The translations under genes were made by a program, and so were the position numbers. The notes beneath the pieces are model-generated. The model did not search any database. It saw only the letters and a program-made list of their open reading frames with translations, and was not told where the DNA came from. From RGIG8597 sp050872545 (GTDB lineage Bacteria > Spirochaetota > GWE2-31-10), in the NCBI GenBank assembly GCA_050872545.1, contig JBNMHA010000133.1:1-6205 (forward strand): 6,205 bases of DNA, read 5' to 3'. Positions 1-5,276 of this stretch are shown piece by piece. Within the stretch, counting starts at the first letter, position 1. The number at the start of each line of letters is the position of its first letter.

Positions 1-50
1 ACTTTAGTAAATGTAGAGAAATTGCATTAAGTCTCTACATTTACTAAAGT
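1..50. repeat. 19-bp perfect inverted repeat at the window edge
   Basis: Arms 1-19 (ACTTTAGTAAATGTAGAGA) and 32-50 are perfect reverse complements around a 12-nt loop. The left arm begins at base 1, so the true arm length may exceed the window. No T-tract follows on either strand, so it does not look like an ordinary intrinsic terminator. The sequence is unrelated to the GGTCTG palindromes elsewhere in the window. It could be the 3' untranslated hairpin of the gene to the left or another dispersed palindrome. Confidence 0.75.
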
Positions 51-59
51 AAACTGTAA

Positions 60-77
60 GTCAAACAAGGGAATGAC
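60..77. repeat. Possible degenerate half of a GGAATGAC palindrome
   Basis: GTCAAACAAGGGAATGAC resembles the right half of the GATTCC...GGAATGAC palindromes at 2371-2400 and (inverted) 5125-5150. No matching left half is visible here, so this would be a decayed or truncated copy. The similarity is short and could be chance. Confidence 0.3.
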
Positions 78-85
78 AAGCAACT

Positions 86-122
86 AAAGAGCTGTGATGT
101 TTTACATTGCGGTTCTTTTTTT
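86..122 (+). terminator. Rho-independent terminator of an upstream + strand gene
   Basis: As RNA, 86-100 (AAAGAGCTGTGATGT) pairs along its whole length with 104-118 (ACATTGCGGTTCTTT). This gives a 15-bp stem with four G-U wobbles and a 3-nt loop, followed by a run of seven T's (116-122). The wobble pairs only work in the + strand transcript, which fixes the direction. No coding sequence for the terminated gene lies in the window, so it must end just left of base 1 or within the first few dozen bases. Confidence 0.8.
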
Positions 123-171
123 ATGCAAAAGCAGTACTTTTAAGCAAAGTGCCAGTTCTCAAACCCAAAAC

Positions 172-230
172 AGAATACAGGTCTGGCACCAAGTTGCACA
201 CAAGAACCACAAGTGTCAGACCTCGATTCC
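172..230. repeat. REP-like palindrome, GACACC subtype
   Basis: AGGTCTGGCAC (179-189) pairs with GTGTCAGACCT (213-223): 11 pairs, one of them G-T, around a 23-nt loop. The flanks also match other copies. AGAATACAGGTCTGGCACC (172-190) aligns with AGAATCAAGGTCTGACACC at 5258-5276. The reverse complement of 213-230 reads GGAATCGAGGTCTGACAC. Shared flanking bases as well as arms indicate a common mobile or dispersed origin. Confidence 0.75.
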
Positions 231-270
231 AAAATAGCATAATAACCTACTCGACTTTGTTTTATCCCAC

Positions 271-292
271 TTTAGCATTAGGGTCTGTCCCC
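271..292. repeat. REP-like arm, GTCCC subtype
   Basis: AGGGTCTGTCCCC (280-292) is preceded by TTTAGCATT. In reverse complement, 271-292 matches 2464-2485 at 20 of 22 positions, including loop sequence outside the palindromic arm. No close inverted partner of the GTCCC subtype is adjacent. The nearest CAGACCT is the arm at 213-223, so 172-292 may be a compound of two elements. Confidence 0.7.
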
Positions 293-397
293 TAAGTTAC
301 AACCAAAAACTAATAGCTCCTCGCAGTATCAGAATCTAATTCCAAATCAGAATACCGAAAAAAACATATAATATAACTTCATTAACTGCCATTCGCA

Positions 398-425
398 TTG
401 CTTTTTTCATTCTTTTCAGTATAAT
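398..425 (+). promoter_or_regulatory. Sigma70-type promoter for the LRR lipoprotein
   Basis: There is a perfect -10 box, TATAAT, at 420-425. A partial -35 box, TTGCTT, lies at 398-403, spaced by 16 bp within a T-rich stretch. Transcription would start near 432, giving a leader of about 25 nt before the ribosome binding site and the ATG at 458. Confidence 0.65.
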
Positions 426-446
426 GGCAAAAATTATACAAATTAA

Positions 447-544
447 TGGAGAAAATAATGAATTTTACTCACAAACTCTTTACCCCCCCATCTAATTTTT
501 ACATTGCTTTTAGCTTTGTTGGTTTTTACAGGCTGCCAAGTTGA
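447..544 (+). other. Native translation start of the LRR gene, currently out of frame (28-codon OFF peptide)
   Basis: GGAG (448-451) lies 6 nt before ATG (458-460), an ideal Shine-Dalgarno arrangement just downstream of the promoter. The frame opened by this ATG starts MNFTHKLFTPP and stops at TGA 542-544 after 28 codons. Deleting one C from the tract at 483-489 shifts it into the LRR reading frame. It then reads MNFTHKLFTPHLIFT up to base 503 and continues into the hydrophobic stretch ending in FTGC. That is a basic n-region, hydrophobic core and lipobox, with the lipidated Cys at position 26. The coherence of the restored signal peptide is the main argument that this is the real start. Confidence 0.8.
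483..489 (+). repeat. Poly-C tract (C7) in the signal-peptide region; candidate phase-variation switch
   Basis: Seven consecutive C's lie in codons 9-11 counted from ATG 458. With C7 translation terminates after 28 codons. With C6 (or C9) it enters the 620-codon LRR frame. Homopolymeric G/C tracts near the start of surface-protein genes are the classic substrate of slipped-strand phase variation, and polyG tracts are used this way in other treponemes. A base-count error in the assembly would produce the same picture. Confidence 0.6.
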
Positions 545-2366
545 AAGCGACGACAGCGGCAACGAACCTGCCGCAAAAATTTCCTACACAGTAAAATTTG
601 ACGCAAACGGCGGCGAGGGAAAACTTTCGGGAGACATCAGTACAACTGCTGGCGAGGAATTCGCGCTTCCTGCTGCGGAACTGACAAAAACCGGCTACGA
701 CTTCAAGGGCTGGTGCGCCACCGCAGACGGAACTGGCTCAACCTACGAGGCCGGCGCAAAAGCAAAAGACCTTTCCACAGAAAACGGCGCAACCGTAACG
801 CTTTACGCAAAGTGGGTATTAACGCAAGCTTCCGTTACTAAGGCAATTAATGAGGGAAATGGCGAAATTTCCGAAGAGACAATAAATTCGATTGCCGCGG
901 CCATAAGAGAAAATCCCGATGTAAAAATCACCATCGACTTGAGCGGCACGACCGGACTTACCAAAATTCCTGATGGTGCGTTTCTGAACTGCACGAATCT
1001 TGATAGCATTGTTCTCCCGGAAACTGTTACTTTAATCGGAAATTCTTCTTTTGCCAGAACCAATCTTTCTGAGATTATCATACCGGACAGTGTGAAGACA
1101 ATAGACATAATTGCATTTTATGACAGCGGTCTTGCAAGTGTAACATTCGGAAGCGGACTTGAATCAATAGGCGAATCTGCTTTTCAAGACTGCTGTTCCC
1201 TTACAAAAATAACCGTGGGCAATGTCAAAACAATTGGCAAAATGGCTTTCTTTAATTGCTATAATATTGAAGAAGTCATTTTCGAGGAAGGCGTGCAGAC
1301 TATAGAAGATAGTGCTTTCAACAAGTGCAGAAAACTTGCGACTGTGACAATTCCAAGAAGTGTGACGCACATCGGATCATACTTTTATACTTTTGGTGCA
1401 TTGCAGACCGTGAACTACGGTGGCACAATGGCGGAATGGAAAGCTTTTGTTGCGGATGCAGAAAAATTCGGCACAGACAATGATGAACTTCTGAATGCTG
1501 TAATCATCTGCACCGACGGCTCACTTGGCACAGACGCTGCCTCCGTAATCAAACGGCTTGGGGAAGGCACGCATACAGTTACCGTTACCGACGATGTATC
1601 TGCGGACTATCTGGCAGAAATAGCAGACGCAATCTATAATAAAAACTCCAGTGGTGCAAAAATCATCCTTGACCTGAGCGGCGCAACAGGGCTTACCGAA
1701 ATTCCTGACTTTGCGTTTTATAAAGAGGAAAGATGGAATATGTATGCTCTTGTCGGAATCGTTCTGCCACAAAGCGTTACCTCAATAGGAGAAAGTGCTT
1801 TTAAGTATTCATCAATTTCTGAAATCGTCATACCGGACAGCGTTACAGAAATCGGGATAAGTGCTTTTTCTGATACACCGCTTAAAAGCGTAAAAATTGG
1901 CGCAAAACTCGCCAAAATTGGTAATTTGGCTTTTTGCAGCACTGCTCTTACAAGCATCGAAATACCGGACAACGTCACTTCTGTTGGTACTCAAATCTTT
2001 CAAACTTGTTATTCTCTGAAAGACGTAACAATCGGAAAAGGTCTTGCTTCTATAAGCAACAGTATGTTCGTACTTTGTTCCGCTTTGGAAGAAATTGTGA
2101 TTCCTGAAGGAGTAAAATCTATTGAAAGGCGTGCATTTGAGATGTGCGAAAAGTTAAAGACCATAACAATTCCTGCAAGCGTAACTTTGATAGAAGAGTA
2201 TGCAATTGACGACTGCGCAAGCCTTGCCGATGTGTATTATGGCGGAACAGTCGCAGAATGGAATGCCCTCAAGAATGATGGAAAAATCAGCACGGGCAAC
2301 AACGCTCTGTTTAACGCAACAATCCACTGCACTGACGACGACATAACACCGACAACAGGGGCATAG
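504..2366 (+). CDS. BspA/TpLRR-type leucine-rich-repeat surface lipoprotein with N-terminal InlB-like B-repeat (start out of frame)
   Basis: Likely a surface-exposed adhesin or host-binding lipoprotein. The open frame begins at a TTG (504) with no ribosome binding site. The true start is probably ATG 458, separated from this frame by the C7 tract, and the restored protein would be 635 aa. Residues counted from TTG 504: hydrophobic LLALLVFTGC with Cys11 as the lipidation site. Residues 28-105 form an InlB B-repeat/Flg_new domain (VKFDANGG, GYDFKGW, VTLYAKW). Two LRR_5 (BspA-like) modules follow, each built of roughly 23-residue units with the signature SIGESAF...L..I.IP.SV. Each module starts with a KI.IDLSG.TGLT.IPD.AF segment (from 142 and 386). 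Each ends with YGGT.AEW...NA.I.CTD (305-337 and 579-610). The C-terminus has no sorting signal, as expected for a lipid-anchored protein. The early part is noticeably GC-richer than the rest. Ligand unknown. Confidence 0.85.
   Translation: MLLALLVFTGCQVESDDSGNEPAAKISYTVKFDANGGEGKLSGDISTTAGEEFALPAAELTKTGYDFKGWCATADGTGSTYEAGAKAKDLSTENGATVTLYAKWVLTQASVTKAINEGNGEISEETINSIAAAIRENPDVKITIDLSGTTGLTKIPDGAFLNCTNLDSIVLPETVTLIGNSSFARTNLSEIIIPDSVKTIDIIAFYDSGLASVTFGSGLESIGESAFQDCCSLTKITVGNVKTIGKMAFFNCYNIEEVIFEEGVQTIEDSAFNKCRKLATVTIPRSVTHIGSYFYTFGALQTVNYGGTMAEWKAFVADAEKFGTDNDELLNAVIICTDGSLGTDAASVIKRLGEGTHTVTVTDDVSADYLAEIADAIYNKNSSGAKIILDLSGATGLTEIPDFAFYKEERWNMYALVGIVLPQSVTSIGESAFKYSSISEIVIPDSVTEIGISAFSDTPLKSVKIGAKLAKIGNLAFCSTALTSIEIPDNVTSVGTQIFQTCYSLKDVTIGKGLASISNSMFVLCSALEEIVIPEGVKSIERRAFEMCEKLKTITIPASVTLIEEYAIDDCASLADVYYGGTVAEWNALKNDGKISTGNNALFNATIHCTDDDITPTTGA
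831..2336 (+). repeat. Internal duplication of the LRR module
   Basis: The protein contains two parallel modules, about 831-1517 and 1539-2336. Each has an alpha/beta lead-in (A.AI...KI.IDLSG.TGLT.IPD.AF), a ladder of LRR_5 units, and a closing VNYGGT/VYYGGT-AEW-CTD cap. Similarity is clear in protein but weaker in DNA, so the duplication is old. The second ladder is somewhat longer (8 versus about 6 units). Confidence 0.75.
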
Positions 2367-2370
2367 AATA

Positions 2371-2400
2371 GATTCCTGTGTCGCGTAGTACAGGAATGAC
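2371..2400. repeat. GATTCC...GGAATGAC palindrome
   Basis: ATTCCTGT (2372-2379) pairs perfectly with ACAGGAAT (2390-2397) around a 10-nt loop, directly after the LRR stop codon. The ends GATTCC and GAATGAC recur in inverted orientation at 5125-5150. It has no T-tract but may still protect the 3' end of the LRR transcript. Confidence 0.65.
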
Positions 2401-2410
2401 ATTGAAATCA

Positions 2411-2442
2411 TGCTGGGCAATAATATGGTAACGTGCCGAGCA
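2411..2442. repeat. Imperfect inverted repeat
   Basis: TGCTGGGCA (2411-2419) pairs with TGCCGAGCA (2434-2442), eight of nine positions, around a 14-nt loop. The right arm runs into AATGAC, as in the neighbouring palindrome family. It is the second of three hairpins in a row behind the LRR gene. Function unknown. Confidence 0.45.
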
Positions 2443-2463
2443 ATGACAAAGGAATAAAACACA

Positions 2464-2506
2464 AGGGACAGACCTTAATGCTAAAACGGAATCAAGGTCT
2501 GTCCCC
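2464..2506. repeat. REP-like palindrome, GTCCC subtype
   Basis: GGGACAGACCTT (2465-2476) and AAGGTCTGTCCC (2494-2505) form a perfect 12-bp inverted repeat with a 17-nt loop. The left half with its loop (TAATGCTAAA) matches 271-292 in reverse complement. The right half, GGAATCAAGGTCTG (2488-2501), matches the right half of the element at 5173-5276. It lies between two convergent genes. Confidence 0.85.
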
Positions 2507-2520
2507 AGCTAAAAAATTTG

Positions 2521-2569
2521 CAAAATAAAAAAGACTGCCCGAAAAAGAATAAACTTATCGGACAGTCTT
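2521..2569 (-). terminator. Rho-independent terminator of ahcY
   Basis: The arms 2531-2542 (AAGACTGCCCGA) and 2558-2569 (TCGGACAGTCTT) pair over 12 positions with a single mismatch. Read on the minus strand, the hairpin is followed by TTTTTTATTTTG, a proper U-tract. It starts 33 nt beyond the ahcY stop. On the + strand the hairpin is followed only by AATTT, so termination of the convergent LRR transcript here would be weaker. Confidence 0.85.
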
Positions 2570-2601
2570 AATTTACACCAGTTTACAGGCAGATTAAAAT
2601 T

Positions 2602-4023
2602 TTAATATCTGTAGTGTTCTGATTTATAAGGACCTTCAACTTTTACGCCGATATAATCAGCTTGTTTTTGTGTAAGAGTTGTAAGTTTAGCTCCAATTTT
2701 GCCAAGGTGCAGACGAGCAACTTCTTCATCCAAATGTTTAGGAAGCATATAAACTTTGCCTTTTTCCAATTTATCTTGTTTTTCCCACAACTCAATCTGA
2801 GCCATTGTCTGATTAGAAAAGCTGTTGGACATAACAAAAGAAGGGTGACCTGTTGCACAACCGAGATTTACTAAACGACCTTCAGCCAATAAGTAAATGC
2901 AGTGCCCATCAGGATACAAATATTTATCAACAGTACCGCCTTCTCCACCTTCTTTAATGTTAATTTTTTTGATTCCCGGATATGCGTTCAAATTGTCAAC
3001 CTGAATTTCATTGTCGAAATGTCCAATGTTGCAGACAATAGCCTGATCTTTCATTTTTGCCATGTGGTCACTTGTAATAACATCGCAGTTTCCTGTTGTA
3101 GTTACATACAAATCGCCAAGACCCAAAGTATCTTCTACTGTTTTAACTTCATATCCTTCCATTGCAGCTTGCAGTGCACAAATAGGGTCGATTTCAGTAA
3201 CAATTACACGGCAGCCGAATCCTCTCAATGACTGAGCACAACCTTTACCTACATCACCGTATCCGCAAACTACAGCAACTTTTCCTGCCAACATAACATC
3301 TGTTGCACGTTTAATTCCGTCACAAAGTGATTCACGGCAACCGTAAAGGTTATCAAATTTTGATTTAGTAACAGAATCGTTTACATTGATAGCCGGAACT
3401 AAAAGTTTTCCTGCTGCAGCTCTTTGGTAAAGTCTGTGAACACCTGTAGTTGTTTCTTCACTTACACCTTTCCATTCAGCTACAACTTTGTGCCATTTTT
3501 GATTGTCGTTTTTCAATTCTTTATTTAACAAATCAAGAATAACTTGTTCTTCATGATTAGAACCTTTGCGATTAATAGTTTCAGGGTCGTTTTCTGCTTC
3601 ATATCCCATGTGAATCAACAATGTTGCATCTCCGCCGTCATCAACGATTAACTGCGGACCTTTTCCGTCTGGGAATGTCAAAGCTTTCAATGTACAATCC
3701 CAATATTCTTCCAAAGTTTCGCCCTTCCAAGCAAATACAGGAATTCCGGCAGCGGCAATTGCAGCAGCAGCATGATTTTGTGTTGAGAAAATATTACAGC
3801 TAGCCCAACGAACATTAGCACCAAGTGCATGTAAAGTTTCGATTAAAACTGCAGTCTGAATTGTCATGTGCAGTGAGCCTGAAATTCTTACGCCTTTCAA
3901 TGGCTGCTTAGGCGCATACTTTTCACGAATAGCCATAAGTCCCGGCATTTCTTTTTCTGCCATTTCAATTTCTTTTCGTCCCCAGTCTGCAAGGGAAATA
4001 TCTGCGACTTTGTAATCTGACAT
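2602..4023 (-). CDS. ahcY: S-adenosylhomocysteine hydrolase (adenosylhomocysteinase)
   Basis: Cytosolic NAD+-dependent enzyme that splits S-adenosylhomocysteine into adenosine and homocysteine. It relieves product inhibition of methyltransferases and returns homocysteine to the methionine cycle. The 473-aa protein is full length for the long bacterial/plant form. It carries the extra segment of about 40 residues (near 140-185) that the 432-aa animal enzyme lacks. Visible active-site elements are H52 (SLHMTIQT), D128-D129 (VDDGGD), E189/E190 (EETTTGVHRLY), and K220/D224/N225 (SVTKSKFDN). Also present are the Rossmann NAD loop GYGDVGKG (254-261), H335 (NIGHFDNE), NLGCATGHPSFVMSNSF (386-402), and the C-terminal KSEHYRY. 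In the C-terminus, K467 and Y471 reach the NAD of the neighbouring subunit. AGGAG lies 7 nt before the ATG, which fixes the start. It is the second gene after the ArsR/methyltransferase gene (45-bp gap), with its own terminator. Confidence 0.97.
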   Translation of the reverse strand: MSDYKVADISLADWGRKEIEMAEKEMPGLMAIREKYAPKQPLKGVRISGSLHMTIQTAVLIETLHALGANVRWASCNIFSTQNHAAAAIAAAGIPVFAWKGETLEEYWDCTLKALTFPDGKGPQLIVDDGGDATLLIHMGYEAENDPETINRKGSNHEEQVILDLLNKELKNDNQKWHKVVAEWKGVSEETTTGVHRLYQRAAAGKLLVPAINVNDSVTKSKFDNLYGCRESLCDGIKRATDVMLAGKVAVVCGYGDVGKGCAQSLRGFGCRVIVTEIDPICALQAAMEGYEVKTVEDTLGLGDLYVTTTGNCDVITSDHMAKMKDQAIVCNIGHFDNEIQVDNLNAYPGIKKINIKEGGEGGTVDKYLYPDGHCIYLLAEGRLVNLGCATGHPSFVMSNSFSNQTMAQIELWEKQDKLEKGKVYMLPKHLDEEVARLHLGKIGAKLTTLTQKQADYIGVKVEGPYKSEHYRY

Positions 4024-4052
4024 TTTAAAACTCCTTATATATTTTATTCCGA

Positions 4053-4070
4053 AATGCTTAGTAAAGCATT
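4053..4070 (-). repeat. Small intercistronic hairpin between regulator and ahcY
   Basis: AATGCTT (4053-4059) and AAGCATT (4064-4070) form a 7-bp inverted repeat with a 4-nt loop. It overlaps the stop codon of the upstream gene and lies 17 nt before the ahcY Shine-Dalgarno. No U-tract follows, so it is unlikely to terminate. It could adjust relative expression or be chance in AT-rich DNA. Confidence 0.35.
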
Positions 4071-4989
4071 ATTCCGGTTTTGTAGCCTTAATGATCAATA
4101 TTTTATGCTGCATATACGACTTTGATATCTGCGTTTCTGCCTGCAGCCCGGCAGCATTAATCCAAGAAATCAAATCATCTTCCGAAAAGCCTAGCCACAA
4201 ATCTCCATGTGCATCACGCAAATTTTCATCATTATGTTCCGCCAGATCAATCAGGAAAATTTTTCCGTTGCGGCTTAACACTCTTGCCGCTTCACTGACA
4301 GCTGCTTGCGGAACAGGAACGTGATGAAGAACCATGTTTATAAATACTGCGTCAATGCTTTCATCCGCAAACGGAAGTGAAGTTATGTCGCTGTTGAAAA
4401 GTTCATAGTTAAGAGATGATTTTTTTGCAAGATGTTCTGCCATTTGCAACATTCTGGCTGAATAATCCACTCCGATAACTTTGTTACAAAATGGAGCAAG
4501 AACAGGCAAGTTTCTTCCGTTACCGCAGCCTACATCAAGAATTGTATGATATTTTTCCTTTATCAACTCCGCAATTTCCGCCGAACTGAAAATATTATCA
4601 AGAAACGACATTAATTGCTTGTGTTCTGCCTCATCAATTGACGCAAAATATTTTTCTGCCTGCTCCTGACGTTTTTTTAGAATCATATCAATTTTTACAC
4701 GGTCATTTTCAATTTCTTCCGGCAGCCAGCTTTTGTCTATCTTCTCAATAACCTGCGCAAGATAAGTTCGGTAAAAAGTCGAAAGACGGTAGTAAATCCA
4801 CATTCCTTCTTTTTTGCTTTCAACTAAATTGTTATCAGATAAAATTTTTAAATGATGCGAAATATTGGACTGACGACCTCCGATAACGAATAAAATTTCG
4901 TTTACCGTATAAGTTCCGCCATGAAGTATTTGAATTATTCTGAAGCGAGTTTCATCGCCTAATGCTTTTAAAATCTTTATTATTTCCAT
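4069..4989 (-). CDS. ArsR-family transcriptional regulator fused to a SAM-dependent methyltransferase domain (SahR-like candidate)
   Basis: A 306-aa two-domain protein. Residues 1-85 are an ArsR winged helix: LKALGDETRFRIIQIL, recognition helix RQSNISHHLKIL (39-50), and wing MWIYYRLS. The ELCVC metal site of the arsenic/cadmium sensors is absent. The only cysteines, C155 and C168, lie in the second domain, so a metal ligand is unlikely. A helical linker (86-147) leads to a class I methyltransferase fold. That fold shows motif I LDVGCGNGRN (151-160), acidic D175 in GVDYS, D201 after strand 3, and DAVFINMVLHHV (213-224). ArsR/methyltransferase fusions next to methionine-cycle genes are known, and SahR-type ArsR regulators of ahcY sense SAH. 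The neighbouring ahcY makes SAM/SAH binding as an effector the best guess. True methyl transfer cannot be excluded. No clear Shine-Dalgarno precedes the ATG. The N-terminus aligns with usual ArsR starts, so the start is kept. Confidence 0.85.
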   Translation of the reverse strand: MEIIKILKALGDETRFRIIQILHGGTYTVNEILFVIGGRQSNISHHLKILSDNNLVESKKEGMWIYYRLSTFYRTYLAQVIEKIDKSWLPEEIENDRVKIDMILKKRQEQAEKYFASIDEAEHKQLMSFLDNIFSSAEIAELIKEKYHTILDVGCGNGRNLPVLAPFCNKVIGVDYSARMLQMAEHLAKKSSLNYELFNSDITSLPFADESIDAVFINMVLHHVPVPQAAVSEAARVLSRNGKIFLIDLAEHNDENLRDAHGDLWLGFSEDDLISWINAAGLQAETQISKSYMQHKILIIKATKPE

Positions 4990-4994
4990 ATTAG

Positions 4995-5016
4995 TATATC
5001 AATGAATATTGATATA
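4995..5016. promoter_or_regulatory. Likely operator for the ArsR/methyltransferase regulator
   Basis: TATATCAAT (4995-5003) and ATTGATATA (5008-5016) are a perfect 9-bp inverted repeat around a 4-nt spacer (GAAT). It ends 5 bp before the start codon of the regulator. Size, AT-rich symmetry and position fit an ArsR-family dimer site. Binding would cover the presumed -10 region and block the regulator-ahcY operon. That this protein binds it is inferred from position. Confidence 0.7.
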
Positions 5017-5039
5017 TCATTATCTTTATAACTCTGCAA
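5011..5039 (-). promoter_or_regulatory. Candidate promoter of the regulator-ahcY operon
   Basis: On the minus strand TTGCAG (5039-5034) is followed after 17 bp by TATATC (5016-5011), a moderate -35/-10 pair. The -10 lies in the right half of the inverted repeat, and the predicted start near 5004 falls in its centre. The leader would be only about 15 nt and lacks a Shine-Dalgarno. It is too short for a SAH riboswitch. Confidence 0.4.
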
Positions 5040-5066
5040 GAGCAAAATGAAATTTTTTTTTACTGC

Positions 5067-5111
5067 AAGGGACAGACCCTAATTCCGGAATGGGATTAGG
5101 GTCTGTCCCTT
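5067..5111. repeat. REP-like palindrome, GTCCC subtype, 17-bp perfect arms
   Basis: AAGGGACAGACCCTAAT (5067-5083) and its exact reverse complement at 5095-5111 enclose an 11-nt loop. This is the most perfect copy in the window, and it combines CCTAAT and GGAAT elements seen at 271-292 and 2464-2506. It sits upstream of the minus-strand regulator. As a hairpin with TTT after it on the + strand, it might also stop stray transcription. Confidence 0.88.
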
Positions 5112-5124
5112 TAGCGTTTAACGC

Positions 5125-5150
5125 GTCATTCTATGCTTAACATGGGAATC
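5125..5150. repeat. GTCATTC...GGGAATC palindrome
   Basis: ATTCTATG (5128-5135) pairs with CATGGGAAT (5141-5149), with one bulged G and one G-T pair, around CTTAA. In reverse complement its ends (GATTCC, GAATGAC) equal those of 2371-2400. It is preceded by a small palindrome GCGTT-T-AACGC (5114-5124). This palindrome family is distinct from the GGTCTG family and lies directly beside it in both places. Confidence 0.55.
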
Positions 5151-5172
5151 TACACTGGTATCTGTTGTTGCT

Positions 5173-5276
5173 GGTGTCAGACCTATATACTAAAATACTA
5201 TAAAATATTGCATCTAAGCTTGTTTCAGTATCTGTTTGGCTTTATTTATTCCAAACTAGAATCAAGGTCTGACACC
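5173..5276. repeat. REP-like element, GACACC subtype with 80-nt interior
   Basis: GGTGTCAGACCT (5173-5184) and AGGTCTGACACC (5265-5276) are perfect 12-bp inverted repeats around an AT-rich 80-nt interior. The right flank AGAATCAAGGTCTG matches 2490-2501 and 172-186. The length and spacing resemble a REP pair (BIME-like) or a very small non-autonomous element. An open frame across it (5133-5330) is not credible as a gene. Confidence 0.75.

Larger units (their letters stand above)
123..397. other. Gene-free spacer between terminator and promoter
   Basis: No convincing gene is present. A 62-codon open frame (107-295, TTG start) begins inside the terminator, has no ribosome binding site, and reads through palindrome arms, so it is treated as spurious. 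The recognisable contents are the three REP-like arms annotated separately. The remainder (about 293-397) is AT-rich and shows nothing further except a TATAAT string at 367-372 without a convincing -35 partner. Confidence 0.6.

Noticed and set aside
172..292. CRISPR array suggested by repeated GGTCTG units
   Set aside because: The units are palindromic, in alternating orientation, irregularly spaced and scattered over the window, with no uniform spacers or cas genes.
107..295. 62-codon + strand open frame
   Set aside because: It starts at a TTG inside a terminator, has no ribosome binding site, and runs through palindromic repeats; no recognisable protein.
504..506. TTG 504 as the true start of the LRR lipoprotein
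   Set aside because: No ribosome binding site, and the signal peptide would lack its charged n-region; ATG 458 has both but needs a one-base shift.
803..1108. Minus-strand open frames inside the LRR gene and + strand frames inside ahcY
   Set aside because: They are shadows of strongly coding genes on the opposite strand, with no start signals or recognisable products.
4730..4989. ArsR metal sensor (arsenic, cadmium or zinc)
   Set aside because: The winged-helix domain has no cysteine at all, and no arsenic or metal-efflux gene is nearby.
4990..5060. SAH or SAM riboswitch upstream of the regulator-ahcY operon
   Set aside because: The predicted leader is only about 15 nt, and the only strong symmetry is a protein-type operator; no riboswitch-like multi-helix architecture is visible.
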